A stretch of 64,000 bases of DNA from Symbiodinium natans (lineage: Eukaryota; Sar; Dinophyceae; Suessiales; Symbiodiniaceae), in assembly GCA_905221605.1 (NCBI GenBank), contig CAJNDS010000075.1:174516-238515 (forward strand). The letters run 5' to 3'. Below, piece after piece: positions 21,204 through 32,449 of the stretch (position 1 is the stretch's first letter; each line of letters begins with the position of its first letter). A program made the position numbers and the translations under genes. Under the pieces are notes generated by a model that was not told the DNA's origin, did not search any database, and saw nothing but the letters and a program-made list of their open reading frames with translations.

Positions 21204-22119
21204 GCTGAGCCCGGACCGGCGAGTGCTCCAAGCAGTCCGCCTGCACTGAATGCAGCCGCTGAGGCTGAGGCCATGTGAAAATTCACTCTTCCTTCGAAGC
21301 CTAGGAAAACAACTATGAATGCGGTGTAGAAGCACTTTCTGTAAGAGGTTTGGTTTCATGTCGGCTACAAAAAATGCACTGTCGCTGCAAAGAGGGGCAG
21401 ACCTTGCATGTCTGTAGTAGCCGCAAGCAGTGGCTATTTGTCCCAAAACATCCCCTCAAAGCCGAAGACCAGAAGGTGCCGGTTTCCGTCGCCGAAGTCG
21501 TGGCTGCTGCTGCTGACGCAGCAGGGCCTGTGCAGTCTGTTCAAGGCCGGGCTTCCGTGGACTTCGCTGGGGGTTAAGGGATTAGGGTCGTGGATCTAGG
21601 GTTGTACTAGGCCACAGAGGCCCATACACCTTTCGAGATTCTACGTCGGAAGCCGTAACCCCGCGCCCCACTCACAACCTACAATGCCTAAAACTACAGG
21701 CCCTAAACCCAAAAGGCTCAGCTGGCGGCATTGTTTCAGGGTGTTGGGCTTGTGGTTCTGGTATGCAGGATGGCCTGCCAGCCATCCGACTAACACTTGG
21801 CCCTCCCTGGCCGAAGCGCCGCTTCGGCCCCAGCACGACTTGGGTTTACCGGTTCGTAGGGAAGAAGGGAAGATGGAAAAGGGAGGAAACAGGTGACCTT
21901 GTTTGGGAGCTTGGGGTCACTTGGGGAGTGTGCTGTAAGTTGTCAAAGAATGGTGGCTTCAGGGTTCCAGCAGAGTACAAATTCAACCTTTCGGATTGTT
22001 CCGGCTCTCAGGACTTGGATTTCAGATTTCAGTCGATGGAGGTCGGGAGTTTGCGCAGGTCGTGTTTACTCGCTGTTGAAATTGACTGCTATTTCTCAAG
22101 CCCGAGCGAGACCTCTTGA
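21204..22119 (+). CDS. Four-exon 3' part of a gene, unknown protein
   Basis: Exons: 21204-21269 (AEPGPASAPSSPPALN), 21476-21572 (VPVSVAEVVAAAADAAGP), 21769-21892 (WPSLAEAPLRPQHDLGLP) and 21963-22119 (VPAEYKFNLSDCSGSQ, LRRSCLLAVEIDCYF, TGA). Phases agree at every junction and the sum is 444 nt. The first intron uses a GC donor (GAG|GCCATG); the last is a 70-nt intron with GTGACC. The N-terminal part is low-complexity Ala/Pro/Ser, the C-terminal part mixed with several cysteines. An earlier exon with AMPPATALAPSSE (about 21064-21105) probably precedes. Another frame through the last two exons stays open to 22207 and is less protein-like. Confidence 0.5.
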
Positions 22120-22207
22120 CAACATACATACCACCTTCGGAATAGTCCTTCTCCTATCTTCTCCTCAAGGGAGTTCAGTTCTGTGTCAGTGCCCTAAACT
22201 TATCTAG

Positions 22208-23347
22208 ACTTAGCCCAAACAGCAAGGCTTGTAGGGAGTGTGCATATCTGTAGCAGCTGAGGCAAGATCCTTGGCCTTCAAAGCCCTGGCCAGCGGAGGC
22301 TTCCCGTGACAAATCTGGTGCGACTACAGACTCCTATAGGTTCGCAGTGTAGTGGCTCTCATACTTCAAGGGTTGTGGGATGCACATGTATGCAGAGATA
22401 GTTCATAAAAGCCAGAAGCCTTAGCAGCAAGAAGCGGGGGAGGGGTGCAGGTGGGCAAAGTTAGCGGAGTCAGGGGAGCTGACGCCACACGGCCGAGACC
22501 GAGGCGAACTAATTATGCGGTTTACCGAAGACTATAGTGACTATATGGGTTACAAAAACGGGCTTGAGCCTTGAATATCGCGTTGCAGTACTTTGCGAGG
22601 CTCCTGGGCGCGCGTTCGACGTGAACATGTAGACGTTCGACGGACGCAGCCTTCATGCAATCTGGAACTGCTCCTGGTGAACCAGTACCGCAGACAACCG
22701 ATTTAGTTTATGTGTCTCGACTCTGCGCACAATTGCGATCCGGCGATTGTGTGCACAGATCTTTTCAGGACGTAGTCCTGATTAGTCCTGCATAGAGCTG
22801 TACAGCGAACTTTCCGAGAACCTACACAGGATCTCACAACCATCGCGTAGTTTCAAGACGCTTTAGACGGGAGTTCTCTAACGAGTGCAGAAGCGATTGC
22901 CTTTCCGATAACCTTACCAGAATCCTCTCCAATACTGGGCTGCTCCGGTAGAGTGAAGCCGCTCTCAGGCTTGGGGAGGCTCGAGTATTCGAGCATGAGC
23001 AAGTTCTCACAAGTTATCTAAGCTATCTAAACACTGGGGACAGTTCTGCGCATGTCCTGAACAGCTGATTGCCTGTTGTTTCAGTGTGAGAGAGGGATTG
23101 ACACAGGGCATTTCGTGTTCGGCATTGCGGCTCTTAGTGGCTCCAAAGAGGGCCAGGAAAAGCGCGCGATCTAGAAGAAAGTCGAGAGTGTGAAAGTTTA
23201 GGGCTTAGCACGGCCAGGGAAACAGAGGAGACCTTAGAGATTCTAGAGACTTTAGAGACTTGAGAGCTGTTGTTGCAGTTGAGTTGGTTCGCAGCTTCAT
23301 GGCGCAACGTCGTAGATCACGTTGGTTTCATTGGCAATATCACAGCC
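22208..23347. other. No gene recognised
   Basis: No convincing exon on either strand. There are small local duplications, such as CGTTCGACGTGAACATGTAG followed by ACGTTCGACG near 22614-22642 and TAGTCCTG twice near 22775-22792. The end of the stretch would hold the promoter and 5' leader of the PX gene; I see no TATA box, as expected for dinoflagellates. Confidence 0.5.
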
Positions 23348-26300
23348 ATGGTGGTGAAGGCTGACATCACAGGCCATGATGAGGCCGGATTCAGAACCGA
23401 GGAAGTGCACGGATGTCAAACTCGTGGACACATGCTTTCGTTTTAGAGGGTGGAGCTACAGCACTGCAAACCCACACCCTAAGCCAACCGCCTGCACTTT
23501 GCAAGCATCTTCAAGCAACAATGTCCTCGTTGATGGACCTGAGGTGATCCTTCGGAGTCTTATGGCAAGGGTGGATAAGGTTTGCTTTTCCATGAAGGTC
23601 TTGAAAGGGGGCTCGGGACCAGAGGAGGTCCAGAAGATGTCCAGAGGATTTACAGGGGGGAATGGGGCATTTTTGCCCGAAGCCGGAGGCCTGTACCTGG
23701 AAGGGATGTGCTCAGAACCCAAATGCTGCCAGAGGTTTCCTCCAGCCCAGGCCCTTGACCCTGCCCACAAACCCTGCAAATACATCGACGAAACGGCCAG
23801 CCTGGGCATCCCAGAAGGAGCTCATAAGATTTGCACCGGATTGAGGCTTACAAGGAAGGTTCGCAAGAAGAGCACGTATCAGAGAGGGGGGAGGGGGTGA
23901 AGGAGCAGATGCCTACCGGGGCCTTGGACAGAAAAACATGGGTGGCGGACTTGGGCCCCAAAGCGGCCTCGTATTCATGCATTTGGTAAATCAGGGGCAC
24001 GCTTCGGTTTTTGTTCTCGGGGGGATCAGGCCTCGGGCTTTGGGAGAAGCACAGGTGGACAGCGTGATGTGGTATTACGTTGAGGTGACCAATGAGCTTG
24101 GCTCTCAGACGTGAAGGGATGTCATAGTACTGGTACGTCTAGAAACCCCGACCCCCCAAAACCGAAATCAAGAGGACTTCCACGAGGTTTGACAAGCCCA
24201 ACAACCTGCAGCTGCGATTTGCGTAGGTCAAGGCTGCAGCGGTTACTCTGGCAGTTTGTGTCGCAGGGATTTCACAAGTTGTATGGAGTGCATCATCCCA
24301 CCACAAGCACAACCAGTATCAATGGCTAATGTCCCTGTACCACAAAGGGAACTGCACATGATGCCTGGGTATCGCAGGTGATTGCAAATGAGGGTTGGTG
24401 GTCAACGGGTCCCGTCTTGGTACATAACGGAGAAGGCATGTGTGTACGCCTCGAAACAAGTTTCTGCAAGGGTGAATAGCCTCCAGACCCAGCCCTCGAG
24501 TCTCACCGAGCCCAGGAAATAAAGCCAAACCCGCTCGATGGCATCTTCGGGCTTACGATTTAGGGTTTCGTTCCACTCGAAAAGGAGCGGCAGATCCTGG
24601 GTGGTGCAGCGGCGCTACAATGACTTTGCCCATCTGGATGAGGAGCTCAGGAAGTCCAGGCTCCAGGGGGTTGAGGTTTAGGGTTTCAGGGTCCAAGGTT
24701 CAGCTATTTTTTCCGAAGCCCTGTGGGCCCTGTAGGTGTGAGAGTTAGGGACATGGGGGGTGTGGGTCGGCTACCACCCTCAGCCCTCAAACCCTGAACC
24801 TTGCACCCGGGTTACTCTGTGTCTCAGGACACTCGAAGTCCCCGAGCTGCCAGGGAAGGAGGTCCTAAACCCGCTGAAGGTCTTTGCCCGCGCCCGAGTT
24901 GTTCAGAAAGCTCAGGGTTCCAGCACGGGTCTCGTTTTTTTGGCATCTAGGTGGGGCAAGCTCTGCCTTGTCCCATAGTGCTGTGAGCATTAGCTTGTAA
25001 TTGGTGGGGCGGGGCCTCTGTTGTTGTACCCCGATCCCATCCTCTAACGTTCTTTTGCCAGTCACTTTCGCTGGTCCTCGCGCCTTGGCCGATCGCCCTT
25101 GGTCTCCTCCTGTGGGGCCCAGGGTCTTTTCAAGGTTTGGCGAAGTTTGGCTTGGTTTTAGAGTGGTGCGCTAGTCTACTAGTCCCTGGTCGCGTGCTCC
25201 ACCAGTGCCAGTTCGCCGGTCCTTTGCTCCCCCTTGCAAACTTCAGGGGGACAATTCTGGTACTCAGTACCGACCTGTCCGACAATCAACAGTCTCTCTT
25301 CTTCCACCAGCACACGCTCAATCCTTTCCTCGTGCCAATCCAGGCCGGCTTGAGTACATGTTGCATTCAGCCAGCTGTCAACATCATTCGGTTGACCTGC
25401 TGCTCATTCTACATTGGGCTCTTGGGGAAGGTGTCATGTAACGCAGTCCCTTGATTGATCCTGACCTCATTCGAGGATCATCACTCAATCAGTTCAGAAA
25501 GAAAACGTTCGTCTGCGCAGAAGTAACAAATACGCTCAACAAGCGAAACTTTCATCAGCAGTCGTTCGGCCGTTCATTGGGTTTCGGCCCTGCGTTCTCC
25601 CATCCAAGAAACCTGACTTACATTCATGCGTCTGTACTCATCTACATTCAAGAGCCATGGATGAGCATGCCCCTGAAGCTGGGGGACGTGGGGTACACTT
25701 GGAGAGGGTACGGGGGCATGGAGGGCACGGGTGGTACGATGGGGGGTATCGGCCCGCACCCTCGCTTCGACCCCTCGCATCACCCTCTGTACGCTACATG
25801 CAGGCATGAGCAATCACCCAAGATTCGGGCTTCTCGTCATTCCAAGCTGGTCTATTCAGCAGTAGCAGTCCACTGAAAAGGCTCTTCAACGATTCAAACA
25901 TTGCCAGCACTCTATGATGATATTTCAAACTGATGGCAAGGTCACATGTGGTTCACATGACCATCGATGGCACCATGCGCATTTTGTAAGTCGGAGCACA
26001 GCCAGCAGGCACCCAGCACCCCATGATCCCAGCAGACACAGAACATGAAGGAAAGCCCCAAATCAGCGACTGTGGTTAGCTGGCTTGATTCTGCGAAGCA
26101 AACCAGCTCAACAATTTCGACACTCGCCGATCTTGCAGGACAGCATGGCGTAGGTTGTTGGACACAGTTGCATGGAATGGGAGGCAGAGCCCCAAGTGGC
26201 AGTTTCGCTGCCCGTCCGCCCATGTAGGGTTCAGAGCAATGTTTCAAATTCAAGGCCTCGAAGATGAAAAGGCTAAATCAAATAGCCTCCAGCCTGCGCA

Positions 26301-26970
26301 CGATGCATGCGCCGTTGTCGTTCAATCGAGGCCTTTGCATGTTTCTGATCGAACTCGTTCGCCGGCCCTTCAAGCATTCTAGAGTTCATCGATTCAGGGC
26401 TTTCGAGTTTCGAGCCTGGAGTTTGGAGCCTTTGAAGACTTACCCTGGTTTCAGGGTATAAGCCTTTAAGGGTACCCTAAACTGCCCCTTGCAAGGACCG
26501 CGACGGTTTCGCTGACCGCCGCATGGCAGGGCTGAGAAGCTACCTCGCCAGCTTGGCATCGCAAGTCCAAACTCTGGCGCAAGACCAGATTCTCGAGCAG
26601 TCGCCGGGCTTAGATTAAAAAAATTAGGCTTTGGTTTGAATTGGGTTTTGGGGGGCGGGGGGGGGGGGGCTTTTTCGGGCTTTGGAGGCGAAGGGCTAGG
26701 GACTTTAGGGTGTCGTTTTGGGATTCTGGGGTCCCGCACGAACGCTGAATCCCAAATGGCTCACAGAGGCTCGGCGTTATGCGGTTGAATAAGGTCTCAA
26801 AAATGCAGAGACCCTGGATGTTCCTAGCAACTGGCTCTGAAGTACATCTGAGACGCATCAAGTCCGGTCCCATGATATTATCCTAAACTCCCAAGCGCTG
26901 ACCTGTTGCCGGGTCCAGGTTTCTGCAGGTGGACCTCACCACCAGAACTGAGACAGGCACAAGTGCGTGA
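23348..26970 (+). CDS. PX (Phox homology) domain protein, complete, 131 residues
   Basis: Six exons: 23348-23404, 24055-24110, 24588-24659, 24828-24879, 26496-26602 and 26919-26970; sum 396 nt, ATG to TGA, all phases consistent. The protein is little more than one PX domain, which binds phosphoinositides, typically PI3P on endosomes. Visible are the early strand YYVEVTN (residues 26-32), WVVQRRYNDF (42-51), the proline loop VPELPGK (66-72), FADRRMAGLRSYL (84-96) and the helix end ILEQSFL. RRY, the loop lysine and the second RR pair match the PI3P-contact residues of the family. Introns 3 and 5 have GC donors (AG|GCTCC, TC|GCCGG). Exon 3 has a second usable acceptor six bases later. SNX3-like size suggests a role in endosomal sorting, by inference. 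Confidence 0.85.
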
Positions 26971-27429
26971 TGAACCTCAAAAGGTACAGAAGCCTAAGAT
27001 GTTCATGGTGCGTGAGCTGAGTCGAAGGAGGCCCATATTCAGGATCTAGGAATCTAGGGCTACTCAACGTGGTTTACGCTCCGTGGCAGGCGAAGAAGAA
27101 GTGGAGCCCACCAGCACTGTCAGGGCCCTCAGAATTCAGCTGAGCGATGTGCTCCTGAGTTCCGAATTGTGTGGGCTGAAGGCGCCACCCTAAAACCTCG
27201 TAACGCCCAACGTCTTGATACTGGACTTGTACCATACAATGCCACATCATTGATGTTTTTTTTGAAGTTTTCGAGCTCGCTGCTGCAGCCAAGGTGGAGT
27301 TCAGCGAGCGCTGATGGTAGATTGAGTCCAGCCTTTCCTTGGCTGCGGCCTTGGCCTGTCACAGCCGAACCCCATATGCAGCATTTGGGTTTGGGTTTTT
27401 TGGTTCAGGCGCGGTTAGAAAGAACCGCT

Positions 27430-28148
27430 TCGGCGTGAGGTGTCATGCCGTCATGCATTGCGTGCCAGGCTGCGTTCCTGAGATTGCCGGCATCGTTGTT
27501 CTGACAAATGCTGGCAGACGCGAAATGAAAGCTGCCTGCGATTTAGGGTTTACAAGGCGTGCAGCACATGGCTTTCTTTCAAACCAGAGGCCTGATTTGC
27601 AACCAAAAGCGCAGAAGGTGGGTAACACCACTGAGATCTAGGCATCTACGGGTATCAAGCATGACCCTTGAAACCCTTGCCCGAGAACCTGAGCACCCGG
27701 TCAGCGGAGGAGGTTGATAGGGTAGGGAGTGTAGGGAGTTTCGGGTGCACTGCAGCTGAAGATGCCCTCGCCGATCCCCTGCAGATATCGGCTCCAACGC
27801 CGCTGACGCCGCCCTCTGTGTTCCCTTTTGACTCGGAGATGCACAGAAAGCATGGGAAGGCTCCCCGGAAAGGAAGCAGTGTCATCAAGCCTAAGAATAG
27901 CCAGATCACATTTACACAAAAACAAAACAGACTCGCAGCCTTTGGCTAGTAAGGCCACACTTGCGCGCGAAAAACGCTCTAGAAAAGAGCCACACCAGTC
28001 TGAAGATGTCTCAGTTGCCGCAGGCGGTGCTCATTCTGCTGGCTGGCCTGGCTCTGACGCTTTCGAGGCGCTGCTGGAATCCTGCAGACCATCACCCCCG
28101 GGGAAAATCCGAGAACCCGGAGAGTGTGTCAATCATGATTCCCAATGA
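27430..28148 (+). CDS. Multi-exon gene, unknown protein
   Basis: Likely exons: about 27450-27533 (VPEIAGIVVLTNAGRREMK), about 27551-27618 (VQHMAFFQTRGLICNQK, ending at GTGGGT), about 27680-27878 (TPLTPPSVFPFDSEMHRK) and 27931-28148 (LASKATLAREKRSRKE, SDAFEALLESCRPSPP, TGA). The last two join in phase across a 52-nt GT-AG intron (27879-27930). The first intron would have a GC donor in front of ATTTAGGGTTTACAAG. The C-terminal region is proline- and charge-rich and probably disordered. Junctions between the first three exons are not fixed. No family recognised. Confidence 0.45.
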
Positions 28149-29280
28149 ATGATTCCTACAGTGCCGGTCAAGTTACTCAGTTTTAGGGCAGGGTCAGCGC
28201 GGTCAGGCTCACGACCTTTGCGACGCCTACTGGATGCCTGGACTTAAGCAAGCAGTCTTGGACACGCATTGTACGCAGCACACGTCTACGCACAAAGCCA
28301 TGCGCCATGCAAGGAAGCTCTTCCCCACGACGGGATTTTCTGAAGAGCATGACAGCTGGACTTGCAGCTGGCGTAGGCACGCAGGCGATCGATGTGCATC
28401 CTGCGTACGAGCCTCAAAAGTCCAGTCTGCAGCCCGCGAAATGTTCCAGACATGTGTATCTGCAAGTAGACGGGCTGGAAGGGATTGTAAGTGCATCCGC
28501 AAATACCTTAACGAGCATTCCGATTTGCCGCAGCTGCCAAGGCAGGCTGCCATTACAAGATGGTCGGGCCTCTACAAAGACCCCGTTCATCCAGGCCAGC
28601 GTTGGGTTGTCGAACATTGTTGAACCGTCCGCCGAACGCTTCACTGCTTGTACTTGTTTTCTTCCCTTCCCCATAGGATGAGAGTATCTCCGGGCGAACA
28701 ACGGATGTTTGATGTTCACTCAAACAGCTGGCCACTGCTTCAGCCACTAGACCATTATGTCTTGCGAAACAAAACCTTTAAGCCCAAAGCCTCATAAATG
28801 TAGAAACTAAAGCAAAGCCCATGGGGCCGCGCCTGCTACTCTTCCTCCCTCTCACCGGAGCCGAAACTTGTGTGCTTCGGATTCAGAGGGATACTCGCCT
28901 GGCGGTGGAGGTACGAAGCATCCACCACAGCTGCCTTACACAACTTCGAATTGTTTTGTTCTACTTGTAAAAGTGAGTGTTTCCTTTCGCTGTGGCGCCA
29001 CTCTACAATGGCTTGGACCAGCTAAGCCCCTGCGGGTATCCAAGCTAGACGACCAAAGTTCTCAAGCTCACGGATAGCAGCTACATCAACAGCCTAGCTG
29101 GGTACCCGAAATACCCCTTGCTTGTAAAACGAGCTCCGACAGTCGGGGAGAAAACGGGCACGAGAACGTGCTGGACCCCTTCTGCAAAGATCTCCCTTCA
29201 AATGATTCTCCAAGAACTTCAGGTCGCACTTGCCGCTTTCGAAGGGTTTCGATAGCGGAGGCGCAGGCCATGTCATTGTC
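28149..29280. other. Overlapping frames, no gene assigned
   Basis: Both strands carry open frames of 100-130 residues between 28230 and 28750, none clearly better than the rest. The plus frame at 28307 begins like a twin-arginine signal (SSPRRDFLKS), which makes no sense in this genome and is taken as chance. Nothing is supported from 28870 to 29280. Confidence 0.4.
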
Positions 29281-29286
29281 TCAGTA

Positions 29287-30324
29287 GCAAAGGTGGATCT
29301 GCAAGCCGAGCTTTTCCCCGTCCTCGATTCCTCGCCAGCTGTCGAGGACCATCCAAGATTGTCTCATCGGACACGAAGAGGTTCCCAGTGAGGCTATCGA
29401 TGAGTTGGCCCCCGGTCCGGATGGTGTAAGGACCTTCCCGCCCACTGCCCGCTTCACCTAGAGTACGTGAACTTCAGCTCGTCAACCGAACCCAGTCATT
29501 CTGACCTGGCCGGATCAAAGAGCCGAATGCTGACATACCCGGTCTGAAATAGGGTCATCTCGTCCTGTCCGATCTCGACGTTGGAGCCGGATAGTCGAAA
29601 GCGCGACCGCTACTGTAAAGGTGTCGCTGAGCTCTTTTCCATCAACAACTGACACAGCTTGTCTGCCTACCAGGAGAATATCGCCACACCAAGATGTGCT
29701 TCAGTAGGACCAAGCCTGGTGATTTCATCTTCATCCTTCTCAGTCACCGGCTGCCATGGAGAGTCCACCAAGCTCCCTGGGTGGCGCTGATCTTGCGTCT
29801 CCGTCTCCAAGTCGAGAGGTTCCAGAGCTCCGTACTACAGGTGCTCATCGTACTGCGTACACTCCGCGGGTCTCAAGTGACATCCCCGTTAGACATCTCA
29901 ACTCACGGTGCTCCACACGTCGAGGCATTGAAAGTTGTCCTGCAGCACCTCCCTCCCCCAGGATTCCACCGCGAACCTCCAAATTTGGTCGGATTGTGTC
30001 CCGTATTACCGTGCCTACGCGCTTCTTCACTTACTGAAAGCCTCCACCGCGGCAAGGGAGGAACGACTGTCAAGGCAGATTGCAAAAGCAAGGACGCCTG
30101 GCGTGCATTCATATCCATGAGCTTCTGCACGTGATCATAGGTCTTAAGGCCGCAAGGTACTGCAGTGTGCTCACACAAGCCACGTATACGTAGGGTTCAG
30201 GATGAGAGAAGCTTCGGGTAGCGAGAGCGGCGCTCGGCTGGAGTAGTTGTTTCGTGACCATATCGAGTGCGGTTTTATCATGTTTTTTGGGGATGTTGTA
30301 CGCCGACCGCAAAGCCTGGGTCAT
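29287..30324 (-). pseudogene. Decayed coding sequence, beta-rich protein
   Basis: Reading minus from about 30324, protein-like segments follow one another in different frames with stops between: KHDKTALDMVTKQLL, then YDHVQKLMDMNARQAS, RPNLEVRGGILGEGG, EPLDLETETQDQRHPG, GDILLVGRQAVSVVDG, FRLSGSNVEIGQDEM and TGYVSIRLFDP, and finally PYTIRTGGQLIDSLTG, NLFVSDETILDGPR. At least three frame changes and two in-frame stops occur over about 1 kb, and no splice sites explain them. The later segments alternate short hydrophobic strands and turns, as in beta-sandwich proteins. The intronless layout and opposite strand suggest an inserted element, perhaps an old viral or retroelement copy, but no family was recognised. 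Confidence 0.45.
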
Positions 30325-31059
30325 AACCCCTTTCCGAAAGCTGCAGAGGCCCAGTGTCCTCCAGCAGAACCCAGAGAACCCGCCAGTGCCATGATCCAGG
30401 TTGCGAGCGCGGGATCACCAAGGATGGCGCCACCCAGTTGCACAGATGGCAGGCATCTCTATTGGGACAATTTTCCAGGGTTTCGGGATGTTTCGGGTTT
30501 AGGGATCTTGGGGTAGCCGGGAAATCCTATGCCTCAAGCCCTCAATAAGTCAATAAGGCTTGGGATTCAGGACATTTGAGGGGTTTGTCTGTGTTGGAGC
30601 TCATGACTGCAGATTTCTCAACATGCGAACTATCAGTTTCAGGCCAGGACTCGTTCGTCCCTGTAATGTTCCGGCTGGCTTCGTCATCGTTTTCCGCTCT
30701 ACGGACACAAGGTGAAGTTTTCCTTACGAGTCCTCTGCCTCAACAACTCCGGAGCAACCGTGATAATCCATAACATAGCTCACAGGAGCACTATGGGTGC
30801 GCACTGCTACCCATGGACGAATAGCCTCCCAACTTTCTAACTCAAACATGACAACCTGCACGAGTCGGCCAACGGGAGCTATAGCAGCTACAGCAGCTAT
30901 AGCTGCCGATAGCCTGTTCGTAGCGCACATACCTTTGAACAAGCGAAGCACCTTGAACCCTCGCCTCCCGAGTTACAGAACGCGCTCGCTGTGGTCCTAG
31001 CAGCCTTAGCGCCGTAAGCATACGTAAACATGCCACAACTCCTCATATTCCCCCGGTAG

Positions 31060-31330
31060 GGATCTCATGGCTCCGAGGACGAGTTTGTCATCTCCGGGAC
31101 CAGCGCGGTAGATGGATCCAAAGCCTGCGAGAAGGACGCGAAGACCAAGAAGTGGTACCTCATCGCCCGGAAAGGCGCCCGAGCCAGAGCCGGTCCTTTC
31201 AAAGCACGGGTTTAGGGAAGTTTAGGGTTTAGGGTTTAGGGTTTAGGGTTTAGGGTTTCCTGTCAGGATCCGAAGGTGTGTCGGACGAGCTCATAATTGA
31301 CGCTCGGAGAGTGAACTTCTGTTGGGGGTT
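31060..31330 (+). CDS. Two exons around a telomere-repeat intron start
   Basis: Exon 31060-31209 reads GSHGSEDEFVISGTSAVDG, then KTKKWYLIARKGARARA, and ends AAA GCA CGG at a GT donor that is the first base of a TTTAGGG array (31210-31255). A second exon starts at 31267 after CTGTCAG and reads SEGVSDELIIDARRVNF. Phases of the two do not agree with the simplest GT donor, so the real donor may be a few codons earlier (a GA donor at 31190 would fit) or an exon is missing. Protein-like but unassigned. Confidence 0.45.
31210..31255. repeat. Interstitial telomere-type array (TTTAGGG)n
   Basis: One TTTAGGG at 31211, a 3-base spacer, then five uninterrupted units at 31221-31255. It lies directly at the end of an exon. 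TTTAGGG is the telomere unit known from plants and dinoflagellates. Confidence 0.95.
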
Positions 31331-31412
31331 TCCCGAAAATGGGAGATGCCCTTTTTGGCGGTTCTTACAATAAGGATTATAGGATTATAGCAATTTGGGG
31401 AATATGAAAGGG

Positions 31413-31838
31413 GACCCTATTCTGGGCAATACCCATACAACCCACAACATGACTCGGCAAGAGGCGCTCAACAAGCGCTCTGAGGATTTTTCGCCGAAGG
31501 GCGGCCCCAAGGATGCCGTTGCAAAGTGGGACGGTGACGGCATCGTCTTCCCAGCCGCTCCGCCTTGTTAACGGCACCCTTTGTTTGTTGGATCAGAGGC
31601 AATTGACTCCCAAAAAGTGACTGAGTCGCAAGAACGCTCTGCGGTCGCCCGCCCCCCCCCCCCCCCCCCCCCCAGAGGTAGGGGGCTTCCCCCGAAAAGC
31701 GCCTTCCACCTAGGGAGGATGCCGTATTGAGAACCGTGTAAGGATGGCAACAGGTGGAGCAAGATCAAGCGCAAGCCAGAGGATGCTGCGGACAGCTACC
31801 TCGATGGCCCAACGTCGCCTTTGTCCAAGTTCCGCTAG
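31413..31838 (+). CDS. Two-exon segment, unknown protein
   Basis: The first exon (open from about 31405, ATG at 31449) reads MTRQEALNKRSEDFSPKGG, then AVAKWDGDGIVFPA. With a GC donor at 31554 or 31557 it joins in phase 0 to 31743-31835, DGNRWSKIKRKPEDAADSY, LDGPTSPLSKFR. TAG follows at 31836, although a GC donor (TTCC|GCTAG) could carry it on, perhaps to the cold-shock-like exon at 32.45 kb. A C-run of about 20-25 bases lies in the intron (31650-31673). No family recognised. Confidence 0.45.
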
Positions 31839-32449
31839 ATTCGTGCGTGTGCGCGCCAGAGACCACGCAGGACCTAGCACCGATTTGACTCGGCAGAGTA
31901 CAAGCGGAAAAAGAGATGTGAATGGCTGCGAGGCAACTCTTCACTCATGCTCTGCTGCTGCTTCATTCATGTGCTACATGGCCTCTTGCAGCTATTCCTT
32001 GTTAGATCGCCAGGCATCTATGGCATGATTCTTGAAGCTATGGGGACGCGTGTAGGACCTCAAACAGCTGGGCCTCATAGCAGAACTACCCTTAAACATT
32101 GCTATGGGGGGTGGTCAGGTTTTAGGGATGTAACCGTATTGAAACATATGAAGACAATGATATAGTACAAAAAACATGATTCCTATACAGGGACAGGGGA
32201 ATACAGTGGCGGCCATGCCGCCGTATCCGGGCACGGAAGAAAGCAGCTGGTTCCCCGCCCTGGTGTGTACCTTTCTCGCCATCGCGCTGGTACTGTCGGA
32301 TGAAGCCCAAACAATCTTGCCGGACGACGTCTTTTCGCATGCCTTGAGCGACTTGCCTTGGTGAGTGAGCGCGGAACAGTCATGAACAGCTTGAGGGCGG
32401 TTGAAGGTTCGAGGCCCCGTTACCTTGCTTGGAATCAACTGCTAAGATC

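Noticed and set aside
28307-28681. Plus frame starting like a bacterial twin-arginine signal
   Set aside because: No bacterial context, and overlapping frames of equal quality on both strands.
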